From NCBI GenBank assembly GCA_016649675.1, contig JAENXG010000004.1, forward strand, positions 1-31,172: a DNA stretch of 31,172 bases. Reading direction: 5' to 3'. Shown in pieces: positions 14,160 through 22,800 of this stretch; position 1 is the stretch's first letter, and each line of letters opens with the position of its first letter. The notes under the pieces were generated by a model that saw only the letters and a program-made list of their open reading frames with translations, had not been told where the DNA came from and searched no databases. A program made the position numbers and the translations under genes. The stretch comes from Methyloceanibacter sp. (lineage in GTDB: Bacteria > Pseudomonadota > Alphaproteobacteria > Rhizobiales > Methyloligellaceae).

Positions 14160-15044
14160 CTAGCCCGGGATCCATTCGGCGACGCGCTGGGCGATGGTCT
14201 CGGCGCCGGGCTCCAGCACCAGCATATGGCCATGGCCAGCAAGCTCCCACAACGTGGCGTCGCGGTACGCCGCCGCTGTCTCGCGCGCGGTGGCGAGCGA
14301 TACGAGCTTATCGTCGGTGCCCGACAGGCACAGCACCGGGCAACGAATAGCGCCGGTGTCGACGGCCGTGGCCTTCGTCTGATCGAACATCCAGAAGAAG
14401 AGCTCGAAGAAGGCGCGGCCCGACTCGGGTCCGAACTTGTCGAACACGGCGCGCTGCTCAGCGGCCGGCACCCGATTGAGAGTGTAGATGCGGGCGAGAT
14501 CGAAATTAGGATTAATGACGGTCTTCCAGAAGACCCCAAGGCTCATCAGGTCTTGCGCGAGCTGCTTTTCGCCGTCGGTGGGCGGCAGGATGCCTGAGCG
14601 GGGTGCCGGGCTCACCAGGATCAGCGCGCGCGCAAGGCCGCGGCTTGCGAGCTGCTGGGCGAGCACGGCTCCCATGGAGTGACCGAGCAGCACCGGCTCG
14701 GGGCCCACGGTCTTGAGAAAGGTCTCGAGCTCGGCGCGATAGTCGGCCATGCCGACGCCGACGAGCTTGGCCGCAGCGTCGAGAGCCTTCGTCCCATGAC
14801 CGATCAGGTCGGGGGTGGTAACCGTCCAGCCGAGGCCCTCGAACACTTTGCGGAACTGATCGAAGCACCAGCCGCCTTCATTGGCGCCGTGCAGCATCAC
14901 GATGTCCTTGGTCATGGCCTGATCAGCACCCTTCTCTTGGGGAGACTCAGCGGCAGCACGGTGAGAGCGACTGCTCCCGATCATCGCTAGCGCGGCGATG
15001 CCAAGCGCCGCCTGAAGGAATTCCCGGCGAAACCACCGCGACAT
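14160..15044 (-). CDS. Exported alpha/beta hydrolase with Tat-like signal
   Basis: A 294-residue alpha/beta hydrolase. The nucleophile elbow is GHSMGA with S123, the oxyanion segment is LHGANEGGW, and the other triad members are probably D244 or D245 (SGTDDKLVS) and H271 or H273 (AGHGHMLV). The N-terminus has a twin-arginine pattern, FRREFLQ (residues 5-11), followed by a hydrophobic stretch to about residue 22 and a probable cleavage after HRAAA, so export by the Tat route is likely. The substrate is unknown; the closest general resemblance is to esterases of the EstC/salicylate-binding-protein type. The ATG at 15044 has GAGGG about seven bases upstream and starts the signal peptide directly, so the upstream in-frame ATG at 15092 is rejected. 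It diverges from ccrM. Confidence 0.88.
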   Translation of the reverse strand: MSRWFRREFLQAALGIAALAMIGSSRSHRAAAESPQEKGADQAMTKDIVMLHGANEGGWCFDQFRKVFEGLGWTVTTPDLIGHGTKALDAAAKLVGVGMADYRAELETFLKTVGPEPVLLGHSMGAVLAQQLASRGLARALILVSPAPRSGILPPTDGEKQLAQDLMSLGVFWKTVINPNFDLARIYTLNRVPAAEQRAVFDKFGPESGRAFFELFFWMFDQTKATAVDTGAIRCPVLCLSGTDDKLVSLATARETAAAYRDATLWELAGHGHMLVLEPGAETIAQRVAEWIPG

Positions 15045-15121
15045 CTCCGATCCCTCAAGGCCGGTCGCAAAGCCCGCGCGCCGTTTTGGCATGGCTTGTC
15101 CGGCAAGCCAACAGCGGCGGG

Positions 15122-15136
15122 TTAAGTCCGCCTTTA
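15122..15136. promoter_or_regulatory. Near-consensus CtrA-type box upstream of ccrM
   Basis: TTAA (15122-15125), seven bases, TTTA (15133-15136): one mismatch from TTAA-N7-TTAA, 54 bases before the ccrM ATG. In Caulobacter crescentus ccrM is activated by CtrA, so position and context fit, but no clear -10/-35 pair or GANTC site is visible beside it. Confidence 0.4.
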
Positions 15137-15190
15137 CCGTAAGTCCCGCAGCATGGCGTTCGGATCGTTTCGCGTAACCCGAGTGGTGTC

Positions 15191-16297
15191 ATGGGCGTGG
15201 GGGAAAAGGGCGGAGCCAAGCTCCCGCTCGACAGGATCATTGTCGGCGACTGCGTCGAGGCGCTTGGACGCTTACCTGAAGCAAGCGTCGATCTCGTCTT
15301 CGCCGACCCGCCCTACAATCTCCAGCTCAACAGCGAGCTGTTGCGGCCTGACAACAGCCGCGTCGACGGCGTCGATGACGATTGGGACAAGTTCGGCAGC
15401 TTCGCCGCCTACGACGCCTTCACCCGCGGCTGGCTTCAGGCATGCCGCCGCGTACTGAAGCCAAGCGGCAGCCTGTGGGTGATCGGGAGCTACCACAATA
15501 TCTTCCGCGTCGGCGCCACGCTGCAAGATCTCGGCTTCTGGATGCTCAACGACGTGATCTGGCGGAAAGTCAACCCGATGCCGAATTTCCGTGGCCGCCG
15601 TTTCACCAATGCCCATGAGACGCTGATCTGGGCCTCGACGGGGCCGAAGGCCCGCTACACCTTCAACTACGAATCGATGAAGGCGCTGAACGAGGACCTG
15701 CAGATGCGGTCGGACTGGCTCTTTCCAATCTGCTCGGGCGCCGAGCGGCTGAAGCAGGACTGCGGGCGGAAGACCCATCCGACGCAAAAGCCCGAGGCCT
15801 TGCTCCATCGCGTGATCCTGGCTTCGAGCCATGCGGGCGACGTGGTGCTCGATCCCTTTCTCGGCTCAGGCACGACGGCGGTCGCGGCCAAGCGGCTCGG
15901 GCGGTCCTTCATCGGCATCGAGCGCGAGGCGGCTTACGCGCAAGCGGCAGAGGCAAGGCTCGCGGCGCTTACTTCCCTCGATCAAGCGTCACTCCAGGCC
16001 GTCAAAGGCAAGCGGGCAGAGGCCCGTATCCCGTTCGGCGCGCTGGTCGAGCTCGGGCTCATCGTGCCCGGCACCGTGCTTTACGACCAGGCGGCGCGCC
16101 ACGAGGCCAAAGTTCGCGTCGACGGCTCGATCGCCTCGGCCGGGGCGCAAGGCTCGATCCACAAGATCGGCGCCCATGTGCAAGGGGCGCTTGCCTGCAA
16201 TGGCTGGACCTTCTGGCATTACGAGGCGGAGGGCACGCTCAAGCCGATCGACGCCTTGCGCGAGGCGGCCCGCTTGAAGCTCTCGCCGCAGGCTTAG
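15191..16297 (+). CDS. ccrM: CcrM-type DNA adenine methyltransferase (GANTC)
   Basis: A 368-residue N6-adenine methyltransferase of the beta class: catalytic DPPYN (39-43) precedes the SAM-binding FLGSGT (223-228). Long stretches (LRPDNSRVDGVDDDW, WVIGSYHNIFRVG, NPMPNFRGRRFTNAHETLIW) are diagnostic of CcrM/BabI, which methylate GANTC after replication and help time the cell cycle. The ~90-residue C-terminal extension (PFGALVELGLIVPG ... NGWTFWHYE) is the CcrM-specific DNA-recognition domain. There is no cognate restriction gene nearby, as expected for a solitary methylase. The ATG at 15191 lacks a strong ribosome site. A CtrA-like box lies upstream. The 3' end overlaps the convergent mutY gene by 59 bases. 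Confidence 0.96.
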   Translation: MGVGEKGGAKLPLDRIIVGDCVEALGRLPEASVDLVFADPPYNLQLNSELLRPDNSRVDGVDDDWDKFGSFAAYDAFTRGWLQACRRVLKPSGSLWVIGSYHNIFRVGATLQDLGFWMLNDVIWRKVNPMPNFRGRRFTNAHETLIWASTGPKARYTFNYESMKALNEDLQMRSDWLFPICSGAERLKQDCGRKTHPTQKPEALLHRVILASSHAGDVVLDPFLGSGTTAVAAKRLGRSFIGIEREAAYAQAAEARLAALTSLDQASLQAVKGKRAEARIPFGALVELGLIVPGTVLYDQAARHEAKVRVDGSIASAGAQGSIHKIGAHVQGALACNGWTFWHYEAEGTLKPIDALREAARLKLSPQA

Positions 16298-17396
16298 CCT
16301 CTGCCTTCACGGCGTGAGAGATCACTTTCCGCATCACGGAAGGTAGCGCCGCGCCGGCAAGATCGCGAAGCTTGAGCCAGCGGCAGCGCTCAGGCTCAGC
16401 TTCACGCTTCGGCACAGCATCAAGCCCGACGCCGGCGCGATAGACGGAAAGCTCAAGATGAAAATGGGTGAAGGTATGCTCGACGAGCCCAGGTAGCTTC
16501 TGCCAATCGGCCTCGACGGGCGCGTGATCGCGCACCGACTTTCCATTCGGCGCCGCATCCTCCCAAGGCGTTGAGGGCGTTTCCAGCATTCCCCCCAGCA
16601 AGCCACGCAGGGGCCGCTCGCGTAACAGCACGGCGCCGTCGGACCTGATCGCGACGAAGGCCGCACCGCGCCGCACTGGGCGCTCCCCCTTCTCCTCGCG
16701 ATAAGGCAGAACTTCGGCGAGCCCCGCCGCCAAGCCGCGGCAGTCCAGCCTGAGCGGGCAGAGGCCGCAGGCAGGCCGGCGCGGCGTGCAGATGGTGGCG
16801 CCGAGGTCCATCAGCGCTTGGGCAAAGTCGCCGGGACGGTTCTCGGGGGTGAGAGTCTCGGCGAGCGCCCTGATCTCGCCCTTGGCGCCGGGCAGAGGCG
16901 TGGTGACGGCAAAGAGGCGCGCCACCACGCGCTCGATATTGCCGTCGACGGGCGTAGCCTGCTGCCCGTACGCGATGGCAGCCACCGCCGCTGCGGTGTA
17001 ATCGCCGATGCCGGGCAAGGTCCGCAGCTCCGCTTCGGTCGCCGGGAACTTGCCGCCGTGCTGCTCGACCACGGCGCGGGCGCAAGCATGGAGGTTCCGC
17101 GCCCGGGCGTAGTAGCCAAGCCCGGCCCAGGTGGCGAGCACCTCGCCGAGATCGGCATCTGCCAGCGCCTTCACGTCAGGCCAGCGGCGAAGGAAGACGG
17201 CATAGCGCGGCAGCACCGCCTTGACGGTCGTCTGCTGCAGCATGATCTCGCTGAGCCACACACAATAAGGGTCGGACTTTTGGTGTGGGGCGGCCCGCCA
17301 GGGCAGATGCCGCCGCTCGCGGTCGTACCAGGCGAGCACAATATCGGCGAGGGCCTGCTCCTCAAGCCCGGCAGGCGCCGTCTTGCCCCGCTGCAT
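16239..17396 (-). CDS. mutY: Adenine DNA glycosylase
   Basis: A 385-residue base-excision repair enzyme that removes adenine mispaired with 8-oxoguanine. Catalytic E50 (WLSEIMLQQT) and D151 (PVDGNIERV) flank the helix-hairpin-helix LPGIGDYTAAAV (127-138). The 4Fe-4S ligands are C203, C210, C213 and C219 in the expected C-x6-C-x2-C-x5-C spacing. The C-terminal Nudix-like domain that senses 8-oxoguanine is present (AAFVAIRSDGAVLLRERP ... EHTFTHFHLEL). The ATG at 17396 has GGAG eight bases upstream; an in-frame ATG at 17459 is less likely. The last ~20 residues (AEAKPAARASSGPPRARRRS) are basic, appear unconserved and are encoded within the antisense of the ccrM 3' end. It diverges from dciA by 100 bases. 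Confidence 0.95.
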   Translation of the reverse strand: MQRGKTAPAGLEEQALADIVLAWYDRERRHLPWRAAPHQKSDPYCVWLSEIMLQQTTVKAVLPRYAVFLRRWPDVKALADADLGEVLATWAGLGYYARARNLHACARAVVEQHGGKFPATEAELRTLPGIGDYTAAAVAAIAYGQQATPVDGNIERVVARLFAVTTPLPGAKGEIRALAETLTPENRPGDFAQALMDLGATICTPRRPACGLCPLRLDCRGLAAGLAEVLPYREEKGERPVRRGAAFVAIRSDGAVLLRERPLRGLLGGMLETPSTPWEDAAPNGKSVRDHAPVEADWQKLPGLVEHTFTHFHLELSVYRAGVGLDAVPKREAEPERCRWLKLRDLAGAALPSVMRKVISHAVKAEAKPAARASSGPPRARRRSA

Positions 17397-17496
17397 CGCC
17401 GCAACTCCGCCCGCGCTTCTCCTCCTCTCATGGTGTAAGCTTCCACTGAGGCGAAGCAAGGGGCCGGCGCGCGCCCTCCACCGTTAGCTGAAAACC

Positions 17497-18030
17497 ATGG
17501 ACCAGAACGAGCGCAGAGCGCTGGCACGAGGGGCAAGCGGGGCCCGGCCGATCGGCGTCTATGCCGCCCGCGCGCTCGATCCTTCAGCCCGCGCCCGCGG
17601 CTTTGCCACCACCGCGCTCTTGAGCGAGTGGCCGGCGATCGTGGGCGCCGAGCTTGCCCGATTCACCATGCCCGACAGGGTGGCGTGGCCGAGGCGCCGG
17701 GAGGATGGCGAAGAGAGGAGCCCGCAACGGGGGTGGCGCGGCGAAGGCGCGATCCTCGTGCTCAGGGTCGAGGGCCCGCGGGCTATCGAGGTGCAGCACC
17801 GCTCGGGACAGATCCTGGAGCGGGTCAACAGCTATTTCGGCTACCGGGCCATTGCCGAGATGCGCATCCTGCAAGCCCCCGTCACGAGAGCGCCGTCGCG
17901 CTCGCCCGCTCCGCCGCCGCCCGTCGACACTGACGTGTTGCCCGCTTCGGCTTCAATCGAGGACCAGGGCTTGCGCTCAGCACTGTCGCGGCTCGGGTCT
18001 GCCACGCGGGCAAGGCTCACAAGAGAGTGA
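17497..18030 (+). CDS. dciA: DUF721 protein, DciA-like
   Basis: A 177-residue DUF721 protein. The conserved core is ALLSEWPAIVGAELARFT followed by LRVEGPRAIEVQHRS and ILERVNSYFGYRAIAEMRI; this KH-like domain corresponds to DciA, the predicted ancestral loader of the replicative helicase DnaB in bacteria lacking DnaC. A Pro/Ser-rich linker (about 130-150) leads to a C-terminal helix that probably contacts the helicase. An Arg/Glu-rich insertion in the core (WPRRREDGEERSPQRGWRG, split by strands) is typical of alphaproteobacterial members. The order mutY (divergent), dciA, dsbA, smc is, as I recall, conserved in Rhizobiales. The ATG at 17497 has no evident ribosome site, so the start is not certain. 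Confidence 0.85.
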   Translation: MDQNERRALARGASGARPIGVYAARALDPSARARGFATTALLSEWPAIVGAELARFTMPDRVAWPRRREDGEERSPQRGWRGEGAILVLRVEGPRAIEVQHRSGQILERVNSYFGYRAIAEMRILQAPVTRAPSRSPAPPPPVDTDVLPASASIEDQGLRSALSRLGSATRARLTRE

Positions 18031-18135
18031 GCCTCGCGCTCATTTCTCGCACTTGCCAGGAACGGGGTCTTTCAACGAATGTAGGCCCGGCCTAAGGGCA
18101 AGGGACATCGGCGCAGCATAGGTGGAGTGGCGAGA

Positions 18136-19089
18136 GTGGCGAAAACCGAGAAACCAGGGACTGGCAACGCACCGTCCGGCAAGGCTCCGGCGGGCAAGAT
18201 AGCGTCAGGCAACACGCCGGCCAGCAAGACATCGGCGGGCAAGACATCTTCCGGCAAGCCTGCTGCTGAAGAGCCGTCCGGCAAGACTTCAGGCGGCATG
18301 GGGAAGATCGGGCTTTTCGTCATCGCTGCGGTGGTCGCCGTTGCGGTCGCTGGCGGCATCTACTATCTGCGCGGCGGCTTCAATCATGACGATGACGGCA
18401 CAGGGCCGAAAACCGATCCCGACGTCGCCGAGCTGATGGGGCCCGGTCCGACCGAGGACGTCTTCCTCGGGAAACTCGACGCGCCGAACACCATCGTCGA
18501 ATATGCCTCGATGACCTGTCCCCATTGCGCCCAATTTCACAACACGGTCCTTCCGGAGTTGAAGACGAAATATATCGATACCGGGCAGGCACGCTTGGTC
18601 TTGCGCGAATTTCCGCTCGACGGGCTCGCGCTTGCCGCCATCATGCTGGCGCGCTGCGCCGGGCCTGACCGCTATTACGCGATGGTCGGCGGTCTGTTCG
18701 AGACGCAGAAGACCTGGGCGGTTCCCGGCACCGACGGCAGGGAGAAGCTGCTGCTCATCGCCAAGCAGGCCGGCTTTTCCAAGGATAGCTTCGACAAGTG
18801 CCTGGCCGACGAGACGCTGCGCGCAAACATCGTGGCCGAGACCAAGCTCGCCCATGACAAGTTCGGCGTCGACTCCACGCCGACCTTCTTCGTGAACGGC
18901 AAGCGGCTCACCGGCGAGCACGAGCTCAAGGATTTCGACGCGGCTTTGGGGGGAAAGCCGGCGGAAGACACAAGCAAGCCCGAGGGTGACGAGAGCAAGC
19001 CCGAGGGTGGCGCAAGTCCCGCTGAGGGTAGCGCCAGTCCGCCCGAGGGCGGCGCGAGCCCGCCGGCCGGGACCGCCCCAGGCCAATAG
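18136..19089 (+). CDS. Membrane-anchored DsbA-family thioredoxin-fold protein
   Basis: A 317-residue protein with four parts: a basic low-complexity N-terminus made of five-residue units of the type xGKxx, one membrane segment (about 58-80), a DsbA-like thioredoxin domain, and a Pro/Glu/Gly/Ser-rich tail. The redox motif CPHC is at about 128-131, the cis-proline loop is STPTFFVNG, and two further cysteines (LARCAG and FDKCL) match the second cysteine pair seen in many alphaproteobacterial homologues. Topology places the redox domain in the periplasm, where it would oxidise or isomerise disulfides. The GTG at 18136 is preferred because GGAG lies eight bases upstream; a GTG at 18127 would add three residues. 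The paralogous lipoprotein follows 12 bases after the stop codon, so they likely share a transcript. Confidence 0.88.
   Translation: MAKTEKPGTGNAPSGKAPAGKIASGNTPASKTSAGKTSSGKPAAEEPSGKTSGGMGKIGLFVIAAVVAVAVAGGIYYLRGGFNHDDDGTGPKTDPDVAELMGPGPTEDVFLGKLDAPNTIVEYASMTCPHCAQFHNTVLPELKTKYIDTGQARLVLREFPLDGLALAAIMLARCAGPDRYYAMVGGLFETQKTWAVPGTDGREKLLLIAKQAGFSKDSFDKCLADETLRANIVAETKLAHDKFGVDSTPTFFVNGKRLTGEHELKDFDAALGGKPAEDTSKPEGDESKPEGGASPAEGSASPPEGGASPPAGTAPGQ
18175..18294 (+). repeat. Coding repeat: five-residue xGKxx units
   Basis: About seven imperfect 15-base units encode SGKAP, AGKIA, SGNTP, ASKTS, AGKTS, SGKPA and SGKTS at the cytoplasmic N-terminus of the anchored DsbA-like protein. Units vary at the DNA level, so this is an old or fast-changing tandem array. 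Confidence 0.65.
18964..19086 (+). repeat. Coding repeat: acidic Pro/Glu/Gly tail
   Basis: Short repeated units of the type SKPEGDE, GASPAEG and GASPPEG make up the last ~41 residues of the anchored DsbA-like protein. The composition is low complexity and probably disordered in the periplasm. Confidence 0.65.
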
Positions 19090-19101
19090 GTGCCGTAACC
19101 G

Positions 19102-19770
19102 ATGCTGGTGACAGCGGCCAGAGCATCGATCGCCCTTGCGGTCGTCATCGCCTTGTCAGGATGCGGGGGCGGCGCAATGGGGCCGACCCCGCCGATCGAC
19201 AAGGCGACCTACGTTCCTCCGCAACAGGAGCTGATGGCCGCGGGGCCGCTCGGCGACCGCGTGCTCGGCAACGCGACGGCGCCGGTGACGGTGATCGAAT
19301 ATGTCTCCCTCACCTGTCCCCATTGCGCGAACTTTCAGAAGAACCTGTTCCCGCGGGTGAAGAAGGAGTTCATCGACACAGGCAAGGTCCGCTACATCGT
19401 CCGGGAGTTCCCCATCGGGCACACCTCTGGGACGGCGGCCATCGTCAATCGCTGTGCGCCGGCCGACAAATATTTCTTCCTGCTGAACCAGTTCCTGACG
19501 CGTCAGCCCGAATGGGTAAGCCTTGAGATCCGCCCCGACGCCATCTATTCGGTGGCAAAAGCGAGCGGCATGACACGCGAGACGTTTGACAAATGCCTAA
19601 CGAATCAAACCATTATCGACGGCTTGACCGAGGTTAAGCAGCGGGGGCGGCAGTTTGGCGTAATTGGTACGCCGACCTTCTTCATCAATGGCCGCAAGGC
19701 GCAAGGAGAGGTCACCTTCGAGGAGATCAAGGCCATGATCGAGCAGGCGCCGCCGCCCCAATCGTCATGA
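19102..19770 (+). CDS. DsbA-family thioredoxin-fold lipoprotein
   Basis: A 222-residue second DsbA-like protein. A lipoprotein signal peptide ends in the lipobox ALSGC, so C21 should be lipidated and the protein anchored to a membrane facing the periplasm. The redox motif CPHC is at 72-75, the cis-proline loop is GTPTFFING, and the second cysteine pair (VNRCAP, FDKCLT) is again present. It closely parallels the preceding gene in the region VIEYVSLTCPHC and REFP, indicating tandem duplication followed by a change of anchor type. The ATG at 19102 lies 12 bases after the previous stop codon with a weak AGGTG ahead. It precedes smc; no functional link with chromosome segregation is implied. Confidence 0.9.
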   Translation: MLVTAARASIALAVVIALSGCGGGAMGPTPPIDKATYVPPQQELMAAGPLGDRVLGNATAPVTVIEYVSLTCPHCANFQKNLFPRVKKEFIDTGKVRYIVREFPIGHTSGTAAIVNRCAPADKYFFLLNQFLTRQPEWVSLEIRPDAIYSVAKASGMTRETFDKCLTNQTIIDGLTEVKQRGRQFGVIGTPTFFINGRKAQGEVTFEEIKAMIEQAPPPQSS

Positions 19771-19837
19771 CCGCTTGCGGACCGCGTTGAAGCGTTCGTT
19801 CTGCACCTAGAGTTTCCAAAATTAGAGGCATGATCCC

Positions 19838-22800
19838 GTGAAGATCACCCGACTCCGCCTTCTCGGCTTCAAGTCCTTCGTCGAGCCGACCGAGCTCCTG
19901 GTCGAGCCCGGGCTGACCGGCGTGGTCGGCCCCAATGGCTGCGGCAAGTCGAACCTGCTCGAGGCGCTGCGCTGGGCCATGGGCGAGACCTCGTACAAGA
20001 GCATGCGGGGCGGGACCATGGAGGACGTGATCTTCGCGGGCTCGGAAGGTCGCCCGCCGCGCAACACTGCCGAGGTCACGCTGTTCATCGACAACAGCGC
20101 CCGCACCGCGCCGGCCGAGCTCAACGATAGCGACACGCTCGAAGTCACGCGGCGGATCGAGCGGGATGCGGGCTCGGCTTACAAGGTCAACGGCAGGGAT
20201 GCCCGCGCCCGCGACGTGCGCCTCCTGTTCGAGGACGCGGCTACCGGCGCCCGCTCGCCTGCGCTCGTGCGTCAGGGCCGCATCGGCGAGATCGTCAACG
20301 CGCCGCCCCAGGAGCGCCGCCGCGTGCTCGAGGACGCCGCAGGCATCGCCGGCTTGCACTCAAGGCGGCATGAGGCCGAGCTTCGACTGAACGCCACCGA
20401 AGCCAATCTGGCGCGTCTCGCCGACCTGATCGGCCAGCTCTCCTCGCAATTGCAGGCGCTGAAGCGGCAGGCCCGCCAGGCGCAGCGCTACCGTGAGATC
20501 TCGGGCAAGATCCGCGAGACCGAAGCGCTCCAGCATCATCTCCATTGGGTCGCTTCCTGCGCGCTGGTCGAGCAGGAGGAAGCCTCCTTCCAGGAGGCAC
20601 TCGGCACCGTGGCGCAAGAGACCAAGGCCGAGGGCGAGGCGCTTCGCCAGCAGGCTGAAGCGGCAGAGAAGCTCCAGCCTTTGCGCGACGAGGAAGCGGC
20701 CCGCGCGGCGGTGCTGCATCGCTTGAGCGTCGAGCGCGATGCGCTCGAGCGCGAGGAGGCGCGCGCCAAGGCGCGGCAGGCCGAGCTTGAGACGCGGCTG
20801 GCGCAAGCCTCCCGCGATCTTGCCCGCGAAGAGGAGCATATCGCCGAGGCCGAGGGCATGTTGCGTGGGCTGGGCGAGGAGGGGCGCCGCCTTCAGGCGG
20901 CAAGCTCCGGCGACCATCAGCAGCCGCAACTCCGCGAGGCCGCTTCACGAGCGGTCGAGGCGCTTGCTGACGCTGAGGCGGCATTGAGCGAGGCGACGAG
21001 CACGCTCGCCCAGGCGCGCGCCGAGCGCAATCGCCTGCAAAACGAGCAGGCCGAGCTCAAGGAGCGCGTCGCGCGGCTCACGATCCAGGCGAGCGAGATC
21101 GACGGAGAGCTGGCGCGGCGCGAAGCGGCGAGCGAGTCCGACACTGGGCTCACCGAGCTCAAGGCCGAGCTTGCCCGGCTCGGAGCGCTGGTCGAAGAGA
21201 TCGAGGCCGGGCTTGCGACCGCCGAGGCGGACGAGGATGCGGCGCGGTTCCATGAGGCCAAGACGCGCGCGCTGGCCGCTTCCGCCAAGCTCGTGAGCCA
21301 GGAAGTCGAGACCGAGCTTGCCACGCTGATCAAGCTGCTGGCGCCGGTCCAGGACGCCAAATGGTCTCCCATCGTCGATGAGATCAAGGTCGCCTCCGGC
21401 TACGAGCAGGCGCTTGGCGCGGCCCTTGGCGATGATCTCGACGCCGCAAGCGACGAGACGGCGCCGGCCCATTGGCGGTTGACAGGAAACATGCCGCTTC
21501 CCGCGCTCCCGGAAGGCGCCATCCCGATTGGCCAATTCGTCAAAGGTCCCGAGGTCCTCGCCCGCCGGCTCGCCCAAATCGGCGTCGTTGACGCCGCGCG
21601 CGGGCGCGACCTGCAAGGCGAGCTGAAGCCCGGGCAGCGGCTTGTCTCGACAGACGGCGATCTCTGGCGCTGGGACGGCTACAGCGTCAAGGCCGGGGCG
21701 GCGAGCGCCGCCGGAGCGCGCCTCGTCGAGCGAAGCCGGCTCGAAACGCTTAAGGATGAAAGAGTCAAGGCCGAGGCCCACTCCAACGCTGCACAGGCTG
21801 AGCTCGCTGAGGCGGTGGCCCGCGCCGAGACTGCCGGGCAGAAGACCAAGGCTTGCCGTCAGAAGGCCAAGGAAGCGCACGCCGAGATTGACCGGACGCG
21901 CGACGCGATTGCCGCCGCCGAGCATGTGGCGCAAGCCAACAGCAAGCAGCTCGGCGCGCTGGCCGAGGCCATCGCCCGCACGCGGGCCACACAAGATGAG
22001 GCGCGCGAGCACGGCGACCGGGTTGAGACGGCGTTGCTTGCTCTCGCTCCCCTCTCGGCGCTCGAAGCTTCACTCGAGGCCGCGCAAGCGCGAGCGGCGG
22101 GGAGTCGCTCGGCCGCGGCCCGGGCCGAGGCGACGCTCGAAGGCTTCGAGCGCGAGGTCCGGCTCAGGCAGGAGCGGGTGGAGGCGATCGGGGCCGAAGA
22201 AGAGCTCTGGCAGAAGCGCATCGCCAATGCGCGCGAGCAGATCGCAACCTTGCGCGCGCGCAAGGAAGAGACGAGCGCCGATCTTGGCGCTCTCGCCAAT
22301 CTCCCCGTCGAGATCGAGCAGCGCCGGACCAAGCTGCTCGACGCCATTGCCGCCGCCGAGCGCGAGCGCAGCAAGGCTGCCGACGACCTCGCCATCGCCG
22401 AAACTACACTGAAGCAGCGCGAGAAGAGCTTGCGCGACGTGCAGGAGAAGCTGTCCGCTGCCCGCGAGGGGCGCGCGCGCGCCGAAGCGCGCTTAGAGTC
22501 GGCGCGCGAGCGCCGGAGCGAAGCGGCACGCGCCATCCGCGATCAGCTCGACTGCGCGCCCGAGGCCTGCCTTGCGCTTTCCGGCGTGAAGGAAGGCGCG
22601 GCCATCCCGCCGCTGGTGGAGGTCGAGGCGCGCCTCATGAAGCTCAAAGGCGATCGCGAGCGGCTTGGCGGCGTCAATCTCCGGGCCGAAGAGGAAGAGG
22701 CGGAGCTTGCCTTCAAGCTCGAAGACATGGAGCGCGAGAAGGCCGATGTCGAGGAGGCTATCGTGCGGCTGCGCCAGGGGATTTCCAACCTGAACCGCGA

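Noticed and set aside
20945..22012. A 355-codon minus-strand frame within smc
   Set aside because: Produced by the repetitive Ala/Glu/Arg coiled-coil codons; no homology or start signal is evident.
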